64,000 bases of DNA, taken from contig NZ_JAPDDP010000040.1 of NCBI RefSeq assembly GCF_027587195.1, forward strand, positions 1 to 64,000, given 5' to 3'. The notes under the pieces are model-generated. The model saw only the letters and a list, made by a program, of their open reading frames with translations, ran no database searches and was not told where the DNA came from. Positions within the stretch are counted from its first letter, which is position 1; the number at the start of each line of letters is the position of its first letter. Origin of the DNA: Solirubrobacter phytolaccae. Lineage in GTDB: Bacteria > Actinomycetota > Thermoleophilia > Solirubrobacterales > Solirubrobacteraceae. A program made the translations under genes and the position numbers. Below, in pieces: positions 15,440 to 23,027 of the stretch.

Positions 15440-16038
15440 CTGCCGTCCTTCAGGACCCAGGTGCCCTCGCGGGCGCCGGAGAAGACGAGCTCGCCGAACG
15501 CCGGGTAGCGCTCCATCAGCCACAGCAGGTTGGACATCGTCAGCTTGTCGGCGTCGAGCTGCTCCTCGGTCTCGTCGCCGACGAGGAGATCCCAGCCTGA
15601 GGACTTCTGGCCGTCGTCGCGCGGCGGCCGCTCTTCCTCCTCCGGGTCGTGGTGGACGACCTCGGGCTGCAGGTCGTCGTCCTCGAGCAGCCGCTTGGGG
15701 ACGTACGCGAGCAGGTCCTCGAACGGCTCGGTGCGCTCGTCGTAGATCGCGATGACGTGCTCGGCCTTGAAGCGGACGGTGTCCTCGCGGGAGATGTCCC
15801 GGATCGCCGCGGGCTCGTTGGTCAGCCAGCCGTAGTACTCGTCGCCATCCCGGCCCTCGACCTGGACCCACATGCGCTCGCCGCTCATGCCGTCGTCGCG
15901 GGTTTCGTGCAGCGCGAACACCATGCGCACGACGTCGCCCTTCTCGAGCCCGTTGCGCGCTTCCTCGCTCGGGATGAAGAACGAACGCGGGTTCGCCGCG
16001 TGGAGCTTCTCGGCGTTGTCGAGATACCAGTCGCTCAT
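15397..16038 (-). CDS. DUF2314/DUF2185-like hypothetical protein
   Basis: 213-residue soluble protein. The N-terminal half (about 15-115) resembles DUF2314: SFFIPSEEARNGLEKGDVV, GERMWVQVEGRDGDEYYGWL, then EDTVRFKAEHVIAI. The C-terminal half (about 140-213) with SGWDLLVGDETEEQLDAD resembles DUF2185-type small domains. An acidic Pro/Glu linker joins them. Its start overlaps the stop of the upstream ketopantoate-reductase-like gene (ATGA), and its 3' end overlaps the DUF350 gene tail to tail by 43 bp. Function unknown. Confidence 0.7.
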   Translation of the reverse strand: MSDWYLDNAEKLHAANPRSFFIPSEEARNGLEKGDVVRMVFALHETRDDGMSGERMWVQVEGRDGDEYYGWLTNEPAAIRDISREDTVRFKAEHVIAIYDERTEPFEDLLAYVPKRLLEDDDLQPEVVHHDPEEEERPPRDDGQKSSGWDLLVGDETEEQLDADKLTMSNLLWLMERYPAFGELVFSGAREGTWVLKDGSYVSEAQMISATDS

Positions 16039-16985
16039 GCCTTCGCCACCTCGTGCAGGTACTGGGGATCAGGAGCGCGTTCGCCGCGCTCCATCGAGTG
16101 CACGAGCTCGACGACCTTGTCGTTGTGCGGCGTGGGGATGCCGAGCTCGCGGCCCTTGGTCGCGACGCCGCCGTTGACGACGTCGACCTCGGTCTCACGG
16201 CCCGCGTCGAGGTCCTGCAGCATGGAAGGACGGACGTTGGCCATGTGCTCCATCATTTTCCTGAGTGGTGCGGGCCCAAACGCGTAAGGGTCGACGTGGT
16301 GCATCTCCTCGAGCCGCAGGTCCTGGGCGCGAGCGACGGTGACGCCCTCCTCCCACAGCGCGAAGACCGCGTCCGCGCCCTGCTCGGCGACGCCGCCGTA
16401 GCGCAGGCCCGAGATCGCCGACAGGCCGGTGAAGGTGGAGTTGACCTGCAGCTTGGTCCAGATCATCCCGCGCACGTTGTCGGTCACGCGCGTGTGGCCG
16501 ATGGGCTCGAGCGCCGCGGCCAGCTGCTGCGCCCGGTCCGTGATCGTCCCGTCCAGCTCCCCGACGGCGTAGCCGCCCTCGGAGTCCCGGATCAGCTCGC
16601 CCGGACCCACGTTCGACCCGCCCCACTCGACGAGGCACGCGAGCAGGTTGCCCTCCCCCACGAGCTCCACCATCCGGTCCTGGATGAGGCCGTTGCCGAG
16701 CGTGACGAACGCGCCGATGCCGCCGCGCTCGACGAGCGGCGGGATCGCCACGTGGTGCAGCGGCGCTTTGACGGCGATCAGGGCGAAGTCGAACTCGCCG
16801 TCCAACGCGTCGACGGTCGACACCGCTTCGAGCTTGACCGGCGCCGCCTCGTTGATCACGAGGCCCGGGTCGCTCAGCTTGGCGACGTGCGCCTCGTTGG
16901 CGTCGAGCACGACCACGTCGGCGTCGACACCCGCGGCGGTGATGCCGCCGATCGCGCCACCACCCACCACCAGAATCCTGGACAT
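16035..16985 (-). CDS. ketopantoate reductase-like (ApbA/PanE) oxidoreductase
   Basis: 316 residues: an N-terminal NADP Rossmann motif VVGGGAIGG (6-14), AVKAPLH near 73 with the family lysine, WTKLQVNSTF near 176 with the catalytic Lys/Asn, and an all-helical C-terminal domain. PanE reduces 2-dehydropantoate in coenzyme A synthesis, but many paralogues use other substrates, and no other pan gene is nearby. TACGCT lies 6 nt before ATG 16985, so it probably has its own leaderless promoter. It is coupled by ATGA to the DUF2314-like gene. Confidence 0.85.
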   Translation of the reverse strand: MSRILVVGGGAIGGITAAGVDADVVVLDANEAHVAKLSDPGLVINEAAPVKLEAVSTVDALDGEFDFALIAVKAPLHHVAIPPLVERGGIGAFVTLGNGLIQDRMVELVGEGNLLACLVEWGGSNVGPGELIRDSEGGYAVGELDGTITDRAQQLAAALEPIGHTRVTDNVRGMIWTKLQVNSTFTGLSAISGLRYGGVAEQGADAVFALWEEGVTVARAQDLRLEEMHHVDPYAFGPAPLRKMMEHMANVRPSMLQDLDAGRETEVDVVNGGVATKGRELGIPTPHNDKVVELVHSMERGERAPDPQYLHEVAKA

Positions 16986-16989
16986 GCGC

Positions 16990-17835
16990 TTAGCGTAAGC
17001 GGAACGTGGCGCTGCGGGCGAGCTCGGTCGCCTCGTCGGACGCGGTCAGCAGCACGCGCGCCTGGACCTTGCGGCCGCGGTCGATCGTGAAGCGCGCGGT
17101 GCCGCCGGAGCCCGTCTTCGTCGCCTTGACCGGCCACCAGCCGAAGTGCTCCTTGAGTTTGAGCTGCAGCACGACCGTCGAGCCGGCCGAGGCGGGCGTG
17201 ACCTTCACGGTGATCGTGAGCTTGCGCTTGCCGACCTTCTGGCCGGCGCTGACCTTGCGGTCGAGCACGAGCAGCTGGACGGGCGGCGCGGACTCGCCGC
17301 CGGCGACCGCGGTGTAGGACGCGGTGGCGGCGGGGCTCACGGTGGCGGAGAAGGCGCCGGCGGCGCCCACGGTCGCCGTCGTCTGCTCGACGCCGTCGGC
17401 CTGGATCGACACCGTCGTGCCCTCGGGCAGCGCGGCGCGCCCCTTCAGCGCGTACGGCTTGCCGGGCGCCGCGGGCTCCTTCGCCGCGTCCAGCAGCAGG
17501 CGGTGGACGCCGACGTCGCCGCGCATCGACGGGTGCAGCTGGCAGAAGTACGCGTACGTGCCGGGCGCGCCGAAGCGATGCTCGTACAGGCCGTCCATCA
17601 GCAGCCGCGGGGAGGCGAAGCTGCGGTCGTCGGCGAGCACGTTGTGCGCGCGGAGGGAGGCGTTGTGCCAGGTCACGGTGTCGCCGGCGAGCACGTCGAT
17701 GTGCGGCACCGCGAACGACGCGTTGTAGATCGGGACGGCCGGGCCGTCGTGCTGGCCGCCGTGGTCGTGCTGGGCCGCGGCCGGGGCGGCGGGCAGGAGC
17801 AGGAAGGCGGTGAGGGCGAGCAGGCTGCGGCGCAT
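16990..17835 (-). CDS. secreted cupredoxin with His-rich N-terminus
   Basis: 281 residues. Signal peptide 1-21, then a mature N-terminus QHDHGGQHDG that could bind copper. A plastocyanin-like domain carries type 1 copper ligands H64 (AHNV), C98, H101 and M104 (YFCQLHPSM). The C-terminal half is an Ig-like beta region. It is likely an extracytoplasmic copper or electron-transfer protein. It diverges from the double-cupredoxin/multicopper-oxidase operon across 148 bp, consistent with shared regulation. Confidence 0.83.
   Translation of the reverse strand: MRRSLLALTAFLLLPAAPAAAQHDHGGQHDGPAVPIYNASFAVPHIDVLAGDTVTWHNASLRAHNVLADDRSFASPRLLMDGLYEHRFGAPGTYAYFCQLHPSMRGDVGVHRLLLDAAKEPAAPGKPYALKGRAALPEGTTVSIQADGVEQTTATVGAAGAFSATVSPAATASYTAVAGGESAPPVQLLVLDRKVSAGQKVGKRKLTITVKVTPASAGSTVVLQLKLKEHFGWWPVKATKTGSGGTARFTIDRGRKVQARVLLTASDEATELARSATFRLR
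16992..16997 (-). promoter_or_regulatory. -10 TACGCT, leaderless start of PanE-like gene
   Basis: Minus-strand TACGCT followed by 6 nt and ATG 16985. It overlaps the 3' end of the upstream cupredoxin gene. Confidence 0.5.
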
Positions 17836-17983
17836 CGGTACGCGACTATCTCGGCTGCGCGAAACCGGTGCGATGGAGTTCTCCGCCGTCCTTACGGGGG
17901 ATATCCGAACCTCGCCTCAGTGCCAGCACCACACTTTCCCGCAACGCTTGACTTCCGCTGTGCGGCGGCGTTTCTTGAGACGC

Positions 17984-19039
17984 ATGATTGCCCTCCGCAC
18001 CGTGGTCGCCGCCGCCGCGATCACGCTCGCCGTGCCGGCCATGGCGCAGGCGAAGACGAAAGAGATCTACGCGGGCTCGCCCCCCGCGACGACGAAGAAG
18101 CTCGGGGAGGCGACCGTCGCCAACGCGTTCTATCCCGGCAAGCTCAAGGTCAACGTCGGTGACTCGGTGAAGTTCGTGCCGGCCGGCTTCCACAACGTGC
18201 ACCTGCCGAAGAAGGGCGACGGCGTCACGCCGTTCCTGATCCCGACCGGGCAGAAGGTCGCGGGGTCCAACGATGCCGCGGGCGCCCCGTTCTGGTTCAA
18301 CGGCCAGGACGCGATCGGGCCGAACCCGGCGCTGTTCACCGCCGCCGGCTTCGGCAAGAAGTTCACCTACAGCGGCGCCGCCGAGATCCAGTCGGGTCTG
18401 CCGGGTGAAGGCGCCAAGCCGATGACGGTCAAGTTCTCCAAGACCGGCACCTACAAGGTCTACTGCGACATCCATCCCGGCATGGAGGCGTCCGTCACGG
18501 TCGCCAAGAAGGGCGCGAAGGTGCCGACCGCCAAGCAGGACGCGGCGACCGTCAAGAAGGAGGGCGACGCGACCGTCAAGGCCGCCAAGGGCCTCGAGAC
18601 CAAGACGCAGCCGGCCAACACCGTCGCGCTCGGCAGCGCCACCAAGGGCGGGATCGAGTACCTCGGCATGGTCCCGGCCAGCCTCACCGTCAAGAGCGGA
18701 ACGACGGTCAAGTTCACGATGACCAAGGGCAGCTTCGAGCCGCACACCGCGACGTTCGGCCCCGGGGACGTGAGCGACCCGAACTCCTACGTCGGCGTGA
18801 TCGCGAAGTCGTTCGAGTCGCCGGCGATCGACCCGCGCGGGCTCTACCCGAGCGACGTCACCCCGGTCTCGCTGAGCCCGACGACGCACGGCAACGGGTT
18901 CTGGAGCACGGGCGTGCTCGACGCCTACAGCCAGACGCCGCAGCCGATGGACGCGAGCGTGAAGTTCGACACGCCCGGGACGTACAAGTACCTCTGCGTG
19001 ATCCACCCCTTCATGCAGGGTTCGATCACCGTCCAGTGA
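17984..19039 (+). CDS. secreted protein with two plastocyanin-like copper domains
   Basis: 351 residues. Signal peptide 1-23 (AAAAITLAVPAMAQA). Domain 1 has H70/H73 (GFHNVH) and C161-H164-M167 (YCDIHPGM); domain 2 has H254 (EPHTATFG) and C338-H341-M344 (LCVIHPFM). Both therefore keep a full type 1 copper set. A Lys/Ala-rich helical linker (about 175-210) separates them. ATG 17984 is chosen because the signal peptide starts there. The stop overlaps the GTG of the multicopper oxidase, so the two are co-translated and may form an electron-transfer pair. Confidence 0.83.
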   Translation: MIALRTVVAAAAITLAVPAMAQAKTKEIYAGSPPATTKKLGEATVANAFYPGKLKVNVGDSVKFVPAGFHNVHLPKKGDGVTPFLIPTGQKVAGSNDAAGAPFWFNGQDAIGPNPALFTAAGFGKKFTYSGAAEIQSGLPGEGAKPMTVKFSKTGTYKVYCDIHPGMEASVTVAKKGAKVPTAKQDAATVKKEGDATVKAAKGLETKTQPANTVALGSATKGGIEYLGMVPASLTVKSGTTVKFTMTKGSFEPHTATFGPGDVSDPNSYVGVIAKSFESPAIDPRGLYPSDVTPVSLSPTTHGNGFWSTGVLDAYSQTPQPMDASVKFDTPGTYKYLCVIHPFMQGSITVQ

Positions 19040-19968
19040 GACGCCTGACGGCTCTGCTGGTCCTCGGGGCGGCGAGTGTTCTCGCCGCCCCGTCGGCGTC
19101 CTCGGCCGCGACCCGGGAGTACTGGGTCGCGGCCGTGCCCGTGACGCTGAACATCGCGCCCAACCAGCGCGACGCGATCCACGGCACGGCGTTGACCCCG
19201 GCCGAGACGGTCTTCGGCACCGTCGTCTACCGGCGCTACACGAAGGGCTGGAAGAAGCCCTTGGAGAACGTGACCGCGCCCGGCTCCGGCAACTCGGACC
19301 TCATCCCCGGCCCGCTGATCCGCGCCCGCGTCGGTGACAAGCTCCGCGTGCACTTCAAGAACCTGGACACGGCCTTCAACCGGCCGCACTCGATGCACTT
19401 CCACGGCGTCGAGTACAAGCCCGACTCCGACGGCTCCTACCTGCCCGGCTACTCGGGTCGCGATGCGGACGTCAAGCCGGGTCAGACCTGGACGTACAAG
19501 CTCACCGCGGGCAAGGACTCCGCGGGCGCGTGGCCGTACCACGACCACGGCAAGGAGATGACCGCCTCGCTCGAGGGCGGGATGTTCGGGATGCTCTCGA
19601 TCCTGGGCCGGCGCGAAAAGGCACCCGATCGCGAGTACGTCGTGGTGTTCTCGCCGATGGGCAAGTTCCAGGCCGTCAACGGCCGCGCGTTCGTCGGCAA
19701 CACGCCGGTGTTCAAGTCACGCGTGGGCGAGCTCGTCCAGTGGGACGTCGCGGTGATCGGCTCCGAGCACCACACCTTCCACGTGCACGGCCACCGCTGG
19801 CGCACCCCGCTCGGCGTGCCGATGGACACCGTGACTCTGGGCCCGGCCGAGTCGGCCCGGATCCGCTGGCGGGAACGCGACCCCGGCACGTGGATGTACC
19901 ACTGCCACGTGGAGAGCCACATGATGGCCGGGATGATCGGGACCTATCAGGTCAAGAGAGCGCGGTAG
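19036..19968 (+). CDS. secreted two-domain multicopper oxidase
   Basis: 310 residues, the size of small two-domain laccases rather than three-domain ones. Signal peptide up to SASSAA. All four copper motifs are present: HSMHFHG (H118, H121, H123), WPYHDH (H169, H171), HTFHVHGH (246-253) and HCHVESHMMAGM (289-300) with Cys290 and an axial Met. Such enzymes are trimers that couple one-electron oxidation of phenols or metals to O2 reduction. GTG 19036 overlaps the upstream cupredoxin stop. Its last 22 bp overlap the convergent rsmI gene. Confidence 0.88.
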   Translation: MRRLTALLVLGAASVLAAPSASSAATREYWVAAVPVTLNIAPNQRDAIHGTALTPAETVFGTVVYRRYTKGWKKPLENVTAPGSGNSDLIPGPLIRARVGDKLRVHFKNLDTAFNRPHSMHFHGVEYKPDSDGSYLPGYSGRDADVKPGQTWTYKLTAGKDSAGAWPYHDHGKEMTASLEGGMFGMLSILGRREKAPDREYVVVFSPMGKFQAVNGRAFVGNTPVFKSRVGELVQWDVAVIGSEHHTFHVHGHRWRTPLGVPMDTVTLGPAESARIRWRERDPGTWMYHCHVESHMMAGMIGTYQVKRAR

Positions 19969-20750
19969 AGCTCGTTCGACGGCGCGCCGGTGAGGTCGGA
20001 GACGACCTTCGCCGCGGTCTTCGAACGGGCGCCCGCCTCGACCAGCGCGCGCACGGCCTCGACCGCCTGCGGGTCGAGGCCCTCGGGGGCCGGCGCGGCA
20101 CCGACCACGAGCACGATCTCGCCGCGCGGGTCTTCCTTCCCGTAGCGCTCCGCGAGCGCCTGCGCGCTGCCGCGGACGATCTCCTCGTGCAGCTTCGTCA
20201 GCTCCCGGCAGACCGCGACGGGGCGCTCGGGGTCCAGCTCGGCGAGGACCTTGAGGGAGGCGCCCACGCGGCGCGGCGACTCGAACGCCACGACGGTCTC
20301 GCGCCCCGTGAACACCTCGCGCAGCGGGCCCGCCTTGCGCGGGAGGAAGCCGGCGAAGCGCCAGACGTCGTTGGGGAGGCCGGAGGCCACCAGCGCGGTG
20401 ATGGTCGCGGACGGTCCGGGCAGGACCTCGACGCGCAGGTCCGCGGCCACCGTCGCCTGGACGAGGTCGTAGCCGGGGTCGTTCACCAGCGGCATGCCGG
20501 CGTCGCTGACCAACGCGATCACCTCGCCCGAGCGCATCCGCTCGACCAGCTCGCCCGCCCGCGCCCGCTCGTTGTGCTCGTGGTAGGAGACGAGCTTGGC
20601 CTCGATGCCGTGCCGCTTGAGCAGCCCCGCGGTGTGCCGCGTGTCCTCGCAGGCGACGACGTCCGCCTCCCGCAGCGTGGTCAGCACGCGCAGCGTGATG
20701 TCCTCGAGGTTCCCGATCGGCGTCGGGCAGACGACGAGACGTCCGCTCAA
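19947..20750 (-). CDS. rsmI: 16S rRNA (cytidine(1402)-2'-O)-methyltransferase
   Basis: 267-residue tetrapyrrole-methylase-fold enzyme. Signature stretches are CPTPIGNLEDITLR at the N-terminus, EDTRHTAGLL, SDAGMPLVNDPGY, LPGPSATITAL, FAGFLPRK and ELTKLHEE. It 2'-O-methylates C1402 of 16S rRNA. The start is TTG 20750, which overlaps the ROK kinase stop (TTGA); this matches the family start well. The 3' end overlaps the multicopper oxidase by 22 bp. Confidence 0.94.
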   Translation of the reverse strand: MSGRLVVCPTPIGNLEDITLRVLTTLREADVVACEDTRHTAGLLKRHGIEAKLVSYHEHNERARAGELVERMRSGEVIALVSDAGMPLVNDPGYDLVQATVAADLRVEVLPGPSATITALVASGLPNDVWRFAGFLPRKAGPLREVFTGRETVVAFESPRRVGASLKVLAELDPERPVAVCRELTKLHEEIVRGSAQALAERYGKEDPRGEIVLVVGAAPAPEGLDPQAVEAVRALVEAGARSKTAAKVVSDLTGAPSNELYRALLT

Positions 20751-21736
20751 CGCGGGTGGTTCTCGATGGCGCCCGTGGTCTTGCCGTCGAGCACGTCGCG
20801 GGCCAGCAGACCGGCGCCGATCATCCCCGCCTCGGGGCCGAAGCGGGCGGCCTCGACGCGCACGACGTCCTTGCCCGGCGCGAGCGCGCGCTCCAGCATC
20901 ACCTCGCGTGCGGGCGCGAGCAGCAGCTCACCCGCCGCGATCACGCCGCCGCCGATCACGACGACCTGCGGGTTGAAGATGTTCACCAGGTTCGTGATGC
21001 CGACGCCGAGCGCGCTCCCGATCGTCTCGATCGCGCCCCGGGCCACCGGGTCACCCGCCGTCGCGAGCTCGGTGATCAGCGGGCCGGTGAGCTCACGGCC
21101 TTCCTCGAGCGCGTGGCCGAGCGCGGTGTCGGGCTGACGGGCGACCGCCAGCGACGCCTCGCGCACGAGCGCGGAGCCGGACGCGACCGACTCCAGGCAG
21201 CCCCAGTTCGGGCAGTTGCCCTGGCACGGGCGCCCATTCATCTCGACGACCATGTGCCCCATCTCGGCGCCGCCCATGATCCAGCCGCGGTAGACCTGGC
21301 CGTTGAGCAGCAGGCCGCCGCCGATGCCGGTGCCGAGCGTGAGCAGCGCCACGTCCGTAGCGCCCTGGGCGATGCCGATCCGCGACTCGCAGACCGTGTG
21401 GCAGTTCGCGTCGTTGTCGACGACGACCGGCATGTTCAGGCGGTCCGCCATCAGCTCGCCGAACGCGATGTCCTTGAGCGGGACGTTGACGGCCTGCACC
21501 GCCATGCCCGTCCGCGAGTCGAACGTGCACGGGATCCCGAACCCGATCGCGCTGATCTCGCCGACCGACGCGCGGATCTCATCCACGGCGTCGGCGATCA
21601 TCTGCACGAGCTCATCCTGATTTAGCCCGTACACAAGTCGGTTGGTACGGTGGATCACCGATAGATCCGCGTCGATCGCTCCCGCCAGCAGCTTCGTGCC
21701 GCCAAGATCGACGCCGATGACGTAGCCCTCGGCCAT
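20747..21736 (-). CDS. ROK family sugar kinase (probable glucokinase)
   Basis: 329 residues. N-terminal ATP loop GVDLGGTKLLAG, catalytic-region VVDNDANCH, a second phosphate loop LGTGIGGGLL, and the ROK zinc/sugar motif GHM...CQGNCPNWGCLESVASG with the Cys cluster. An HTH is absent, so it is a kinase rather than a ROK repressor. It probably phosphorylates glucose. ATG 21736 has a GGGAGG/AGGGTGG-rich leader that overlaps the start of the divergent LCP gene, only 24 bp away. Confidence 0.88.
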   Translation of the reverse strand: MAEGYVIGVDLGGTKLLAGAIDADLSVIHRTNRLVYGLNQDELVQMIADAVDEIRASVGEISAIGFGIPCTFDSRTGMAVQAVNVPLKDIAFGELMADRLNMPVVVDNDANCHTVCESRIGIAQGATDVALLTLGTGIGGGLLLNGQVYRGWIMGGAEMGHMVVEMNGRPCQGNCPNWGCLESVASGSALVREASLAVARQPDTALGHALEEGRELTGPLITELATAGDPVARGAIETIGSALGVGITNLVNIFNPQVVVIGGGVIAAGELLLAPAREVMLERALAPGKDVVRVEAARFGPEAGMIGAGLLARDVLDGKTTGAIENHPR

Positions 21737-21760
21737 GCCGGCCACCCTACCGCCTCCCGC

Positions 21761-22909
21761 ATGGCTGAACCCGACGACAAGCGTCCGTACAACGTCTACC
21801 GCTCGAAGCCGAAGCTCTTTCGGCGCGGTGACGACGACGGCGGCGGGCTCGGGGCCGACAGCCCGCGCGAAGACGCGCCCCGCGGCTGGGACGAGGGACC
21901 GCCGGAAGCGCCGCCGCGCCGTCGCCGGCGCCTGCCGTTCCCGCGCCCGCGTCGCCGCCCCGGTCGTCGCCGGATCGGCCCCTGGCGGGTCCTGCGCTGG
22001 GTCGCCACCGGGGTGTTCGCCTGGCTGGCGATCTCGCTCGTGCTCTTCCTGGTCTCCGCGCAGATCCAGTCGTCGCAGGTGTCCAGCGCCGCCGACGCCG
22101 AGCTCGGCGGCTCCGGCTACCCGCTGACGTCCCCGAACACGATCCTCGTGCTCGGCTCGGACGCGCGCACCAAGGACAGCAAGGAGCCCGGGGCGAACAA
22201 GATCGGCCAGGCCTCGCGGTCGGACTCGATCCTGCTGCTGCGGATCGGCGGCGGCCACAACGCGACGCTCTCGATCCCGCGCGACACCGTGGTCGAGATC
22301 CCCGGCCACGGCCAGAACAAGATCAACGCGGCGTACGCGATCGGCGGCCCGGCGCTCGCGATCCGCACCGTGGAGAGCTTCCTCGGCATCCAGGTCAACC
22401 ACCTGATCGAGGTCAACTTCGAGAACTTCCCGCAGCTGATCGACGCGCTCGGCGGCGTCACCTACCGCGGCGGCTGCGTCGTCTCACGCATCAACGGCGG
22501 CTTCAAGAACGGCGGCTTCACGCTGCGGCTGAAGGCCGGCGAGCAGGAGATCAACGGCAAGCAGGCGCTCGCGCTCGCCCGTACGCGCAAGAACGAGTGC
22601 AACCCGAAGGAATCGGACCTCACCCGCGCCCGCCGCCAGCAGAAGATCCTCGGCTCGATCAAGGACAAGGTCACCTCGGTCGAGACGTTCGTCCGCCTCC
22701 CGTGGGTGTCCTGGGCCGCGCCCAAGGCGGTCCGGTCGGACATGTCCGGGCCGACGCTGCTGGGCGTGGTCGGCGCGGAGCTCAGCGCGGGCACGGCCAA
22801 GCCGCAGGTGCTCAAGCCGAGCGGGACCCTGACGCTGCCGGACGGCGGCGCGGGCTTGACGGTCGACGACGCGACCAAGCAGCGCGCCGTCGACCGCTTC
22901 CTGGGTTAG
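21761..22909 (+). CDS. LytR-CpsA-Psr (LCP) family cell-wall ligase
   Basis: 382 residues. A cytoplasmic Arg/Pro-rich N-terminus (1-70) and one membrane helix (about 75-96) precede an extracellular LCP domain: ILVLGSDART, ASRSDSILLLRI, LSIPRDTVVEIPG, KINAAYAIGG, and the Arg-containing ALALARTRKNE...DLTRARRQQ. LCP enzymes attach teichoic-acid, arabinogalactan or other polymers from undecaprenyl phosphate onto peptidoglycan. ATG 21761 lacks a Shine-Dalgarno sequence; TACCGC at 21748-21753 is a weak -10. It diverges from the ROK kinase gene with 24 bp between starts. Confidence 0.92.
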   Translation: MAEPDDKRPYNVYRSKPKLFRRGDDDGGGLGADSPREDAPRGWDEGPPEAPPRRRRRLPFPRPRRRPGRRRIGPWRVLRWVATGVFAWLAISLVLFLVSAQIQSSQVSSAADAELGGSGYPLTSPNTILVLGSDARTKDSKEPGANKIGQASRSDSILLLRIGGGHNATLSIPRDTVVEIPGHGQNKINAAYAIGGPALAIRTVESFLGIQVNHLIEVNFENFPQLIDALGGVTYRGGCVVSRINGGFKNGGFTLRLKAGEQEINGKQALALARTRKNECNPKESDLTRARRQQKILGSIKDKVTSVETFVRLPWVSWAAPKAVRSDMSGPTLLGVVGAELSAGTAKPQVLKPSGTLTLPDGGAGLTVDDATKQRAVDRFLG

Positions 22910-22966
22910 CGCGCGGGCTGATAGTCGGGGTGTGGTGGAAGGGGTGAAGGCATGCCGCGCACTCTG

Positions 22967-22978
22967 AGCGGGGCCGCT
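22967..22978 (+). terminator. weak hairpin after LCP gene
   Basis: AGCGG-GG-CCGCT followed by TT. The stem is short and the loop tight, so terminator function is uncertain. The rest of 22910-22993 shows nothing else. Confidence 0.25.
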
Positions 22979-22993
22979 TTCCGCTCACTTACC

Positions 22994-23007
22994 GGACCGC
23001 TCGGTCC
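22994..23007. promoter_or_regulatory. dyad upstream of BTAD regulator -10
   Basis: GGACCG-CT-CGGTCC ends 7 bp before the TAGGCT -10, where an operator or activator site would lie. Confidence 0.3.
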
Positions 23008-23014
23008 TGGCGGG

Positions 23015-23020
23015 TAGGCT
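23015..23020 (+). promoter_or_regulatory. -10 TAGGCT, leaderless start of BTAD regulator
   Basis: TAGGCT, 7 nt, then GTG 23028. There is no Shine-Dalgarno sequence between them. Confidence 0.55.
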
Positions 23021-23027
23021 GCGGCGC

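Noticed and set aside
16101-16177. Possible frame-shifted extra domain of the PanE-like gene on the opposite strand
   Set aside because: The PanE-like frame is intact from start to stop; the opposite frame is compositional.
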